Source: Auriscalpium vulgare
Lineage: Eukaryota; Basidiomycota; Agaricomycetes; Russulales; Auriscalpiaceae
Assembly (NCBI GenBank): GCA_019915015.1
Contig: JAHBBC010000002.1
Span: 1,364,001-1,428,000, forward strand
Reading direction: 5' to 3'
DNA: 64,000 bases
Made by a program: the position numbers and the translations under genes. The notes beneath the pieces were generated by a model, which saw nothing but the letters and a program-made list of their open reading frames with translations, searched no databases and was not told the DNA's origin. This document shows, piece after piece, positions 10,456 to 21,462 of the stretch (position 1 is the stretch's first letter; every line of letters begins with the position of its first letter).

Positions 10456-13400
10456 ATGGACTTTGACTCGGGACGCCCGGACCAACCCCTTGTGGTGAAG
10501 TGCGAGCGGAACGACTACTACAAGAAGATCAGCTTCAAGTCCGCGCAGCGGGTAACTTATGATGGCCTGCGTAATAGGGTATGGTAATCTCCCCTGCTCT
10601 GTATCTATTTTGACCTCCCGCGATGCTTAGATCAAACTTGCCTTTTCGCTTTCCACGCAGTTCTCTATCAGGTGGACCGACGACGACGGAGAGCATGCCA
10701 TCATAGCATGCGAGCAGGATCTTTCAGAGGCGATTGAATACCACAAGGGAGCCAGCGTCGGTCCTTCCTCATCTTCTGCGTCTTTCCTGTCGTCCCGAAG
10801 CGCGTCTTCTAGACGGATCGTGCTCGAAGTCAAGATCGACACAGATTTTTCGGACACGCTCAGCCTTTCCGACACCGGCTCCATCGCGAGCCTGGATGAC
10901 TATCAGGACTCTCCTAATGGGAGCCGCTTCACACGCGAGGGCTATTCGCCACCGCCTTTGGACGATGATGCTGTGACTGTCAACTCGAAGGGCACCAGCA
11001 GCCATTCTCGTACGTCCAAACCTGAGACGTTGATCAAGAAGATCCTGAAGCCAGCTCGCTCGCGGCACTTTGGCTTCTCCAGCTCGCGTGCCCAGAGTGC
11101 CGTTTCCGATGGCAGTGTGGTCGAAGCCTCGCAGCGTGGCGAGTCCGACTCAGGGCCTACAGCGGGCCCATCGTCTGCTGCTGTTTTCGAACGTCTAAAG
11201 CGCCAGGACCATGATGAACCACTCCACACTCTCCGCACGAAAAACTCTATTCCAGCGTGGTTGAACGAACAGGGTGATCAATTCGTCAAGACGAGGCTTG
11301 GAGCCATGCCTGAGCCATCCGACGCCGATACTATGTCATTGAATTCGAACACGACGAACTCATACTCAGAGGACGGCGACGCAGGCGAAGACGACGGGTT
11401 GTCCCTAGAGCTCGAGGGTGATAGCGGGAAGCCCCAGTACGTCTTCTCGTACATTTCGGCGCGCTCGGGCCAGTCGTCGTCGAGAGAGAGCGACATCCGG
11501 CAGAGCCTCGGGTACGACGCAGACGGGAGCTCATTCGGGCAGCCACCAAACGCGAGCGGCGCCTCGAAGGATCGCCCGCTGTCTATATCGACAATCACAA
11601 CCGACTCGTCCGCCCTGCCTGACTCCACATATCCCAGCTCCTCCGAAACCCCCTCATACCGCCTCTCCCTCACGCATTCCGCCTCCGACCCGCTTCCACT
11701 CGGATCCGACCAGCACACCGGCGGCTTCAGAATACCTGCGGAGCTGCTCATCCCCGAAGAGGTGACGGATTGCTCAGAGTGCGGTGACATCTTGGACAGC
11801 ATCAAGTACACCTGCACGACGTGCGGCGAGAAGACGCCTGTCCCGCGTGCTGAGCTGGAGAGGGAACAGGCGCTGGGCAAGGGCAAGGGACGCCAAATCT
11901 CCGACGAGAGCACCGTATACGGTGGCGAGTATCCACCTCGGGCGCACCGCTCACCTATCTCCGCGTCATCTTCTTTCTCCTCCTCGTCCACATACAACCA
12001 GTTTTATCACAAACCGCTTCCCCCTGTGCCCTCAACTTCTCCCACGGACACCGTAATAGGCTCTGGGTCGGGTGAGTCGGCACGGTCGCACCCACGCAGC
12101 AACTCCTCCTCGTCATCCGGCACGCTGCGCCAGGGGTATGAACTATGTTCGCCTTGCTTTCAGACATGCGGTGTCGACCACAAGTCATCGGGGTCGCGTG
12201 GTAACAGCTCGCCTGGGCTCCTCGATTCTCCGACATCGCCACAAGAGCTCGCGCTAGCCAGGCGGAGTGCGCCGAAGCTCAAGGGGCAGCTGCGGCACGC
12301 GTTCTCAGAAAAGATGTGGGGCGCACAGGGGTGGGATGATGTAGGTGTGTTATGATTTCCTTCCTAACACTGGGCTCGACCGATCACACTGTTGGCAGAC
12401 CAAGGCGATTCGCAGGCGTCGAAGTGCTCCGGCTGTCAATCCGCCCTGTCTACGCAGCGATACAAGTGCGGCATATGCACCAAGTACACAATCTGCCGGG
12501 CTTGTTTCGGGTGAGACAGCCGCCCGTCTCCTGCTGCGCAGTGGCTGATTACTTCCCTTGCAGCGAGGTACACAACATTCATCCCGTACACGTTTTTCTG
12601 CAAATGACGGATCAGCCAACTCGATCGAGAAGTCTGCCTGCCACTTCAGATGGCCCGGATGGGCCAGATCTCCTCGATGCTGCGGACGAGCCATGTGAGT
12701 ATCGCTATATAAACCCGCATCGCGCCAACCCACTAAGGTATGGATCCTTCTTTAGCCCTCAAGCATCCAGGCGTCGTGTGCTATCAGTCAGTATCTTCTT
12801 GACTCTCTCCTGTGTTTGCCTGACGTGGGCCTTGGGGCAGCTGCGGGCAGGACATTGTCGGCGCGCTCTTCCGCTGCGTGGATTGCGCCCCGCGCGGGGT
12901 CGACATATGCTCGAACTGTGAGACGGCGGGTCTGCCAGGAAATATGGACTCAACTGATGGAGGACACAACTCGTCGCATATTATGCTTAAGGTGTGTCTG
13001 CCTGATCACTCCAGGAGGATCGTTTGCTGAGTCAATACACCAGATTCCCATGCCGCTTTCCATGACTGATGTGCAGTCAGTCTCGCTGCGCGCGCACGGG
13101 CTGCGCAACGGCCGCGATCAGGCGCACATACGGTCATTGCACTCGAGCCCAGGGAGTGTTGCATCGGAGGCCGAGCGGACGGTGTCCGGCACTGCGGATG
13201 GAGACGACAGCCATCTGATGATGTGTAACTCGTGCGGAGGGGTAAGCCCATGCTCTCTGACGTTCTATACCCGCCAATGCTGACGGACACTTGCCAGGAC
13301 ATCGTCGGCGAGCGATTTCAGTGCCTATCATGTCCTTCGAAGCCGTCGTCTTACAATTTGGTAGGTTTCCCCATATGCGAGAGTTTTTGTGGGTCTGACT

Positions 13401-14014
13401 TTGCTATGCAGTGCGCGAACTGCGAGAAGAGGTCACATCTAGTGCATGACCCTATGCATCTGTTCCTCAAGCTCCGGCGGCCTGTAGACTACAAAGCCCC
13501 TCTGGAATCCGAATTCCCTATCATTCCTAGACTGTAAGTGTCACTGCATGTTTCGCATTGCCCTCTTACCGACAGCGCTCCAGATACAGCATACCAGCGG
13601 GACCCACCAACCGTTACACGTCGATGGGCGCTGACCCTGAAGGTACGCACACACACATATGCAAGTACCGATTAGATATTGACGGTGTTGATCAGCCTAC
13701 CTGCTCAACCTCGTGCACTCGTTCGCGCTGTGCGATCGGGATCTGAATCGGATACGCGGCAAATGGTTTCGCTGTGCTTACTGCGCGAAGGACCTCTGCG
13801 CAGACTGCGAGCGCGTCGACACGCACGACGACACGCACGCCTTCCTTGTGCTTAAGGCGCCCGTGGACATGCAGTCTTTCAGGTACGTCGCGCGGTGTGG
13901 GAGCTCCTGGCCGATGGCTAACAGGAATGCAGACACTTTGCCGATCTGGACAACGTGAATGACGGCCGCAGTCCCCCTGATATCCTACGAGGGCCGATCT
14001 ACTTTCCTCACTGA
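10456..14014 (+). CDS. PB1 and multi-ZZ zinc-finger protein (p62/NBR1-like scaffold)
   Basis: Exon 1 is 10456-10578 and exon 2 starts at 10631; many short introns follow after 12341. The N-terminal PB1 domain has a basic cluster (VVKCERNDYYKKISFKSAQR) and an acidic OPCA motif (WTDDDGEHAIIACEQDLSEA). A long Ser-rich disordered region of about 300 residues comes next. Several ZZ-type zinc fingers follow: CSECGDILDSIKYTCTTC...LCSPCF...DH, CSGCQSALSTQRYKCGIC...CRACF, CGQDIVGALFRCVDC...CSNC, CNSCGG...RFQCLSC...CANCEKR, and a last finger with FRCAYCAKDLCADCERVD. The end is DILRGPIYFPH. PB1 plus ZZ is the head arrangement of the selective-autophagy receptors p62 and NBR1, but no FW or UBA domain was seen, so receptor function is inference. 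It may instead be a signalling scaffold. Confidence 0.8.
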
Positions 14015-14435
14015 CGTGTCCTGCATATATCTCGCCTCGCATCTTTACCATCCTCACGTTATTTTTTGCTGTCTGTTCTGCTTTGTTGTTTACAATATGC
14101 ACTGTGTGTTCCTCAATGTAAAGGCGATCCGACGGGTGAAGCATGTATGTGGCGATACAAAAGATAGTATGCATGGGAGAATCAATGTCGAGTCACACAG
14201 CTACCTATACATGATATGAGGATGGATATGGAGTCGTCGGGTGCAGGTTTTTACTGAGCCAGGAGGGCTGAACGTGGGCCGTGGCGCGTCGCACAATACT
14301 GTGCACGTGACAAATAGAGTTCATCCCAAAGCGGAAGGGGATTGGAGGTGGCGGCAAACTTTGAGGCCTCGCCATCGCAAGCAAAACCAAGAAGTCGTCG
14401 TCGTCGACACTGTTCTCGCCCTCAAGACACTCAAT
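14015..14435. other. Intergenic region and promoter of the eS4 gene
   Basis: Holds the 3' flank of the ZZ gene and the leader of the ribosomal protein gene. No additional gene was seen. Confidence 0.5.
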
Positions 14436-15559
14436 ATGGTCAGTGCAGCCTCCCGAACGGATTCTTCGTGCGTCAGGTCGAAGAGACGGACGTCCAGGGT
14501 GGCTTGGATCGGGTGGATGGCTCTGTTGCTCCCCGGATGGACTCCCCGCTACGCTCTCGCCTTCGTCTGAAGTAGCCCGCTCGACATGTACTGATATCGT
14601 GTCTCGCAGGGTCGCGGTCCTAAAAAGCACTTGAAGCGCCTCGCTGCGCCGTCGTCATGGATGCTCGACAAGCTGAGCGGGACCTACGTGCGTGCCCCGC
14701 CTACCGCACGCGCACATATCCTGATTTTCCTCGCCCACTAAATAGGCCCCGCGTCCCTCTCCCGGCCCTCACAAGCTCCGCGAATCCCTCCCCATCACCA
14801 TCTTCCTCCGCAATAGGCTGAAGTATGCCTTGACCGGCCGCGAGGTCACGTCGATCGTGCAGCAGCGGTTGATCAAGGTGGACGGCAAGGTCCGTACTGA
14901 CAATACCTACCCTGCTGGCTTCATGGGTGCGTCTTGTTCCTTTGTTTTGCGCCCACCTTGCTGATGACGCCTGGCAGACGTGCTCTCGATTGAGAAGTCG
15001 GGCGAGCACTTCCGTCTTCTGTACGACGTCAAGGGCCGCTTCACTATCCACCGCATCACACCCGAGGAGGCGACCTACAAACTTCTCAAGGTTAAGAAGG
15101 TTGCCCTCGGCACGAAGGCTGTGCCGTACATTGTGACGCACGATGGCCGCACCATTCGCTACCCCGATCCTCTCATCAAGGTCAACGACACCGTGCGCTT
15201 CGACATTATCCAGAACAAGATCACGGGCTTTGTGCCGTTTGACAACGGCAACATCGTCATGATCACTGGCGGCCGCAATATGGGGCGTGCGGGTGTGATC
15301 GTCCACCGCGAGAAGCACATTGGTGACTTCGACATCGTGCATGTGAAGGATGCGCTGGACCGGACGTTCGCGACGCGGTAAGTACTTATCGCTGCTCATA
15401 TATTCTAACGATTTCCTGACGCTGCGCAGGATAACCAACATCTTCGTCATCGGTGAGGGTATCAAGCCCTGGATCTCGCTGCCCAAAGGCAAGGGCACCA
15501 AGCTCACGATCGCCGAGGAGCGTGATGTTAGGAGGAAGCAGCGCGCGGCGGATCACTAG
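14436..15559 (+). CDS. RPS4: 40S ribosomal protein S4 (eS4)
   Basis: The protein reads [20 protein letters not shown], then [40 protein letters not shown], the KOW-type [18 protein letters not shown] and [10 protein letters not shown] near the end. This is a near full-length match to eukaryotic eS4 (S4 RNA-binding domain, then the central and KOW domains). Exons: ATG alone at 14436-14438, then 14610-14687, 14746-14926, 14978-15377 and 15430-15559. The first exon holding only the ATG is inferred: no ATG in the right frame exists after the acceptor at 14609, while ATG followed by gtcagt restores MGRG. It is a component of the small ribosomal subunit body, binding 18S rRNA, and should be highly expressed. 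Confidence 0.95.
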
Positions 15560-16095
15560 GGGGGTACTGTTGTTTTCGCATCTCTTTGCACTATGTCATG
15601 TATGCCCACTAAAATTACTGCATGCGCATGTGACGACCTTTGACCTGGCAAGCTCAACTTGAAGCTTCACAAACGATGCGCTCATCAGGCTTCGCGCGGA
15701 TTCACAGAACACTGAGACTTGTATCGGTCTGCTCATGCAAGCCCTCAAAATCAGTGGGCTAGTGCCAGACCATAATGGTACAGAAGACGGTGTTGTGGAT
15801 CGGACTCGGAAGGGACATACTACCACATGCAACAGTCCGCGCGCTCCCGTAGCATTATGTAATACCGCGAAATTGTGAGCGAAGCTCTGCTGAATCGTAC
15901 ATTCCACACTAAGTATATAATGGCAGGCCGGACTAAAAGCGCCACTTCTGATTTATATATCCCCCGTCAGCACTTTGGTCACGTCACGACCGCATCGACT
16001 TCAAGTTATTCCGAGAGTCAGGCAGTACTCCCTAGCCTGCCGACGTTCTGCTCATCAATTATTGGCTCCTCGCATAGCTTGTGGATAAGACTAAC

Positions 16096-16730
16096 CTAGA
16101 AGAATATGCCGTGGGGGCCATTTTCCGGAAGGATGGTAGGGTTTTCGCGTGCGGTCTGGATTGCGAATTTGTGTGCATCTTGGACAGTGCCAGCGGCAAC
16201 CCATCCGCGGGTCTCGAAGTCTTGAAGCGTTGTCTCGCACCAATACCGACATCCACTCCCCTTCTCGTTCAACGTATACTGATCCCTCTTCTTGTCCAGC
16301 AGCAGCGTGATGACCTCGCCGGCCGACACCACTGCGTTGGCAGTGATGGGGTATAGCCTGGAAGTCACGTAACGCCTGTCTGACCGTATGTAGTCTCGAC
16401 ATGTGATGAAAAGCCGCGTGTTGCAATCTCCACCGAGGCCCAGCCTCTGGCTGTTAAGCTCCAGAGCGAGTTCACCACGAGTGGGGTCGTCGCTGAATTG
16501 CAGGAAAATGCGCCAGTGCCCGCCGATGTGGGGTTTCTCGCCGGTAACGCACAGGTGAAAGATAGCGTTGACTACCCTCCGTTGCCTTACGGTCGGGTCA
16601 GGCAGAGTAATGACAACCGTCTCCCCTAGGAAGAGCGCGTCACGTTGAGCATCAATTACGGATGATGTACTGAACTATTTTCCGGGTTCTGGGCGTGAAT
16701 TTGGGACTCGGGAGACACGCGCTGCGGCAT
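16096..16730 (-). CDS. DUF7770-like fungal protein, copy 1
   Basis: Two exons fit: 16730-16676 and 16625-16096, with a 50-nt intron (donor gttcag, acceptor cctag), giving 194 residues. It starts MPQRVSPESQIHAQNPEN and contains IFHLCVTGEKPHIGGHWRIF, LALELNSQRLGLGGDCNTRL, VITLLLDKKRDQYTLNEKGS and GCRYWCETTLQDFETRGWV, ending NGPHGIFF. HWRIFL...GSGCRYW is the pattern I associate with the fungal DUF7770 family, whose function is unknown. The copy at 24278 is about 80% identical over the shared exon. The first exon here starts at a different ATG: a small length difference relative to the other copy has shifted the frame of the original first codons, and the local ATG at 16730 keeps the rest in frame. 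An in-frame upstream extension is also open, so the start is uncertain. Confidence 0.6.
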
Positions 16731-16879
16731 TCTGGAGCTCGGCAAACATGAGCTGTGCGGGCAAGGATGTAAAAGTTCGAGAAAGATGCTCGCGCAAGAA
16801 GCGAAGAAGTGGGTCGGGACACTGAAGCAGCTTGCACTGGGTCTCTTTTGTACTCTGAACGTGAAGACCCGGAGGTCAA

Positions 16880-17900
16880 ACGATACGCTTCTAATCGAGC
16901 ACAAGGCGAGCAGAAACACGGCGGTGACTCGGAGCCTCGAAGCAGATATTAGGATGTGGCATCCGATACTTCTTATGACTTGCTTCTGCGACGAGTCGGC
17001 TTCCTCGCGTACTGCGTGATTATCCGTGAAGCGACTCTGGCGATGCCGCTAAAGATATCGTAACCTTTTGCACAGTCCCGTGAGATACCATCAGTGGGTA
17101 TGGCCGCCTTAATGTGAGCTCCGCGTGAGCTTGACTCTCGAGTCATAAGGTAGCTAGCTAGTCTCCGTAGCTGACTCAATGACAGATGATAGTCGATCTG
17201 ACATATAGATAGCTAGCCTGGCCAGCCACATCGACCGGAAATTGCGTTGGGTCGGGTTCGTCGAGCAGCTGACGTATCACATTGGTCGATTGCGCTAGCA
17301 CGGAGTTACGCGTGTGCACATCGCGGGAACTCCGCCGAATCCTATCGAGCACAATGCGAGCAGGACAGCGGTGAGCGGTGAGCCCTGAAGCAGGTATCAG
17401 GATGTGGCACTCAACTCTGATGGATTTACGACACGCTTCTAATCGAGCACAAGGCGGGAAAGAAAAACGGCGGTGAGCCTTGAAGCAGATAACAGGATGT
17501 GATACTCAACTCCGCAACGCAGCTTCTATCGATCACAAGGCGAGCAGCCTGAGAACAACGGCGGCTCGCCTTGAAGCAGATATTAGGATGTGGCACTCAA
17601 ATCGTCGGCCTCGCGTACTTGTGTGATTATTGGTGAAGCGACTCGGAACACCAAGGACATCGTAACCTTTGCACTGTCCCGTGAGAGGGTGTAGCTTTAT
17701 GTAATGTGAGCTCAGGGTGAGCTTGAGCTTGACTTGTCGAGTCCTGAGGCGGCCAACCATCTCTGCATCAACCGGAAATCCGTGCGTTGGGTTGCCTCGG
17801 TTGTGTTCGTTGAGCAGCTGACGGGCGACGCGTATTACAATGATCGATTGCGCTGGCAAGGAATTACGCGTGGAATTTCCGCCGAATCCGACATTTCTGA
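16880..17900. repeat. Local tandem repeats upstream of DUF7770-like copy 1
   Basis: A block of about 90 bp built on cttctaatcgagcacaagg, then cggcggtgag, gaagcagatattaggatgtgg appears near 16886, 17341, 17428 and 17522. A longer segment (gattattggtgaagcgactc, atcgtaacctttgcac, cccgtgag, gagcagctgacg, gattgcgct) occurs at about 16995-17310 and again at 17600-17870. The copies are diverged, and no gene spans them. A single related block, in inverted orientation, lies near 24020-24100 upstream of DUF7770-like copy 2. Confidence 0.6.
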
Positions 17901-18160
17901 GTATATGAGAAAGCGACACGCAGCCTGAGCCTGTCACCTGTGACATGACAGCTAACTGAGCAAGAGCAGGAGAAAGAGCACGGAAGACCGCACACTATCC
18001 CATATATGTGCGCCCAAGACCCACCCAGTGAACCACGCGTCTTGTTCGTATTTCCAATACCGAATTCTATCTGCGAGACATGGACATGCTATTGGGACCA
18101 GTCAAGAAAGCAACTAGTCGTCAATCAGTGTCATGGGGGACATGGTACGCACCATAGTAG

Positions 18161-19158
18161 TCAAAGATCCATCGCCCACAACACGAGCGCGACGTCGATG
18201 CGCTGCAAAAATACGTGCTGTCGTTTGTAACACCCCGCCATGAAGGTGGCACCCTTAAGCCAGAGCTTCGGTGTCCCTCGCCCATCGTCGTACGCCATGA
18301 TGCCCGAATACTCGAACCAGGGTGGGAATGCGCCAGAAAAGCCCCAATCGATCAACCACACGGTGCCGTCCTTGCCTAGCCTGATATTGCGCATGCAGAT
18401 ATCGCCGTGCGTAAGCACGAGAGGTTCGGAATCGTCGAACGACACGTTCACCGTATACGGCTTCCCATTCGATTGCCAGTACGCATCGGAGATCAGCAGC
18501 TTTCGCTGAAACCACGCGACCATGTCTCCGTATGTGGCGAAAGGCCCGGCACCATTCTCAGTGAAGGGCCGTCCGTTGCAATGGAAGGCAACACCTGAGC
18601 CGTCAAACGGCCCAGGTATATGAGGATGGGTGAGAGGGACGCGGCGTAGCTGGCGAATGTAGCTGCGAATTGTCCACATGACGCGGAACTTCCCCCACAA
18701 GCTGAGCTTCGGCCAGGCGACCTCCAGATCCTCTCCATCGACGTATTCCATGAAGATCAAGTCTGTGTTCCGCCACGGCAGGGAGCGGCGGACTCTGGGA
18801 AGGGGGATTGACGTGTGTGCCGCGACTAGCGACATGATGAAGGCTTCGGGTGGGCCACGAGCTGGTCTGAGCCTCTTGACGGCTGTGTCATGTCGAAACC
18901 GAAATACGTTTGAATGCTCTCCAAACGGCCCTCGCAAACCAAGCGCAAGCTCGCTGGATAACTCCAATCTGTCCCATTCAGCGAGGAGCTCTTCGTCGGA
19001 CAGGTCGTCGACGGACGACTCACCGAGTAATTTGAGCAACAAATCGACAACGAGGTAAGGTGACTTACTGGCTGATGCACCCGCCGTGCATCCCTCCAAA
19101 ATAACCACCAACTACCCCCCAACGGTCCTTCGGTTGTGGAGGAGAGAGATGATCCCAT
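18161..19158 (-). CDS. APH-type phosphotransferase/kinase-like protein, copy K1
   Basis: Exon 1 is 19158-19069 (30 codons) and exon 2 is 19018-18161, with a 50-nt intron (gtaagt...gtgag), giving 315 residues. Exon 1 encodes MGSSLSSTTEGPLGGSWWLF, and the MGSS(L)S start fits an N-myristoylation signal. Exon 2 carries the acidic SSVDDLSDEELLAEWDRLEL, RFRHDTAVKRL (candidate ATP-binding Lys), LIFMEYVDGEDLEVAW (hinge), the catalytic loop THGDICMRNIRL (HxDxxxxN) and WLIDWGFSGAFPPWFEYSG (metal-binding IDW). This is the layout of fungal aminoglycoside-phosphotransferase/choline-kinase-like proteins; the substrate is unknown. The frame also reads through the intron without a stop in this copy, so an unspliced start further upstream is conceivable, but the three other copies require splicing. 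Confidence 0.8.
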
Positions 19159-21462
19159 ATCGCTGCAAACAAGGTGGAACTTGTCTTCAGATCCATGCCA
19201 TTTCAACCGTGGGAACCACGAGGGCCGTCCGGACCGCGGTAGTAGCGCCGAGCTCATCTCGAGGAAAGTTTGAACGTTCATTATATTATTATTACGCGCC
19301 GCATAGTAAAAGGGATATGCATGTCAGCAGGAGCCCTATTTGATAACATAAGGCCAAGCTACGGAGATCTGACACCATAAGGTCAAGCTACGGAGACTAC
19401 AGGAGCCCATATTGCAGCTATATATACACACGCACCTCAGCCTACCTGTGTCAGCGCGTATCGCGCTGTGCCCGACAGCATGCGTCCGAGAAAGGATCAG
19501 TAAATTTCCGCAGTGAGACGCCTGCACGCGCGAGGAAATAGGAAGGAGTACGCGCCTGCTGCAGATGGAATGTGGGTGGACATCAACGTCCGCCGCCCCG
19601 GTGGCGGCGGGCCGCGGCTGCATTCGTGCGGTCACGTGCTTTGGTTGATCGCGTTGCAGCGTGGGAAGCTCTGCTGTGCTGCTGCCGCGCTGCGCATAAC
19701 AGATAACTCACCCTTCGCGTCAGACAGATGATCCTGAGCCTGCGTAGGTTTGAATCCAGTGTTTACTCTGCCTCAGGGAGACTACCATTTGCCACACTCC
19801 ACGTCCTTGCCAATATACCGTTCTGCGTCGAGCACATGGCGGCTTTGGAGCTGCCGCTTGACGCAGGATGATTCCTTATCTGGTCTTGGGACGCGGGGAT
19901 ACTGTAGGCAAAGTATCGCTCTGTTTTGCGCTGGCCCGACACGGTCTGCAACCTGCACCACACCCGCAAACGCACGCATTGCTTTCTCTTGGCACTGACT
20001 GCGGCACATGGTACGTTTTTGTCTCTGGCACTCTGCGCGTTGTCGCTAACTTTTTCCTGTGCAGTTTCTCCCCTTCTTCTAAACTCGAAGTGCACTACCA
20101 GCATCTATACTGACGTAACAGACGTAGCGCTACGATTGCACACTAGGTGCGCTACTTGTCGACTGCCTCTTTTCGCCCCTCTTTTGATAGACAATTTGTG
20201 TTCGCTCGTGCTTGTGCCAGCGCGGCCGGACGCGCAGGGTCCCGTCGGGCGCGCAGACGGCGGGCGCGTCGACGGCGCGGTCATGCCGCTGGACTCGCGG
20301 CGCTGGGTCCTGGCGGGTGCGCAGTGTCCTGGCGGGAACGCAGGGTTTCATCTGGCGCGCAGGGTCCCAGCTGGCGCGCAGGGTCCCGTTGGGCACGCAG
20401 ACGGCGCCGACAGCGGAGGGCCATGCCGGTCTCGCCTCACCACGCGCGGTCCTGACGACTCCCGCGAGGACCGCGTCCCAGCGCTGCGAAACCGGGTAGG
20501 TTCGAAGGTCCCCGGGGCAACCGAAGTAGCACCAGTCTGATCACAGACTACAGCGGTGGGCCGCAGGGTTTTGTCGCGCGCGCAGACGCGGAGGCGGGGG
20601 CCATACCGCTGAACCTTCGCGGCGCGGGTTTCTTTTGTGCGCAGGGTCCCTGCGGGGTGCAGGTGGGCGGCGTCTCCGGTGGAGGGCCATGCGGCTTGTC
20701 CTCTGCGGTGCAGGGTCCTGGCGCGTCGACCTTGCGGCATCCCCTGTGCTGCTCACGGGCCCCAGCCGTCCCAGAATGGCTGGGCGCGCCTGAGACCGCG
20801 GGGTGCGTGCGGGACCCGCCTGAGGGTCCCAGCGGGTATATTGAGTGGGCCCGAAGGGTCCCTCGCGGAACCGAAGTAGTACACAATAGGGTACGATGTT
20901 GGCACTGGCGGCAGCCGCAAAGTGTTCCGAATTACATCGAAACATTTCTGAGATCACTCGCCTGCGCTCAACCAACTGAAAGTCATCTTCGCAAGGTGCT
21001 GGGCTCTCCGCCTCCTCAGGTTCCGTCTGAGATAGGTTCATCGTCCGCGGAAGCTGGGGAATCGTAAGTCGTGGATGCTGTAAGTACTCTTACAAGGAAT
21101 CGCGTTCTCTGAAACTCAATGCGCCGCCAACATATAAGTAAGCTCGTTTATCCGGCCAAGAGCAAGACCAAGAGGGAATACAGTACGAGTTGTCACACAA
21201 CCGGCGAGTGAATTTAGTTCGCTCATCTATCGAGTTCGTCAGTTCACGATACGACTCGTTGAGCTATGAAAATCTCGCCACCACCACCGCCATCGGCGGC
21301 CCCAGTAACCATTGCTATGTGCTGAAAGCGCCAGCGCAACTCTTTCGCATTGGCAGTAATTTACCGAGGGCGCAATTTGTTCGTTATCATCGTAGGCTTC
21401 ATGAAACAGATCTTGAAAACCCAAAGCACTTCATCAGGACGAAAATGAGCAATATTTCTCAT
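19159..21462. other. Spacer of the inverted duplication, without a supported gene
   Basis: The left part (19300-19780) is unique sequence ending in a tRNA-like B-box (gtagg then tttgaatcc near 19745). The centre (20210-20890) is GC-rich with degenerate repeats, annotated separately. The right part (20890-21462) has no convincing coding frame; it leads to the 3' end of the sirtuin gene. Long open frames in the GC-rich part occur on both strands at once, which indicates composition rather than coding. Confidence 0.5.
20220..20890. repeat. GC-rich degenerate repeat region
   Basis: The word gcgcagggtccc and variants recur near 20236, 20358, 20376 and 20638. gcgcagacg recurs near 20257, 20395 and 20578, and agggccatgc near 20421 and 20683. 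Two larger units (about 20225-20540 and 20555-20885) both end in ggtccc(c/t)...accgaagtag. Apparent proteins are Arg/Ala/Pro-rich on both strands and match no family. It may be a remnant of a mobile element or an old GC-rich satellite. Confidence 0.5.

Larger units (their letters stand above)
15840..19280 (-). repeat. Left arm of an inverted segmental duplication (kinase + DUF7770-like module)
   Basis: On the minus strand this arm reads upstream flank, kinase, spacer, DUF7770-like gene and downstream flank in the same order as 22560-25205 on the plus strand. Homology covers the kinase 5' flank (block with ctactaccgcggtccggacg), both genes, and the DUF7770-like 3' flank (gctgacgggggatat, gcttcgctc, gcggtattacat versus gcagtacttacat). 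The arm is longer than its partner mainly because of the local tandem repeats at 16890-17900. Confidence 0.75.

Noticed and set aside
16880..17600. Possible CRISPR-like array
   Set aside because: The repeated blocks are few, diverged, of unequal spacing and in a eukaryotic context, so they are ordinary tandem repeats.
20130..20890. Overlapping long open frames in the GC-rich spacer
   Set aside because: They occur in several frames on both strands and match no family, so they are treated as repeats without genes.
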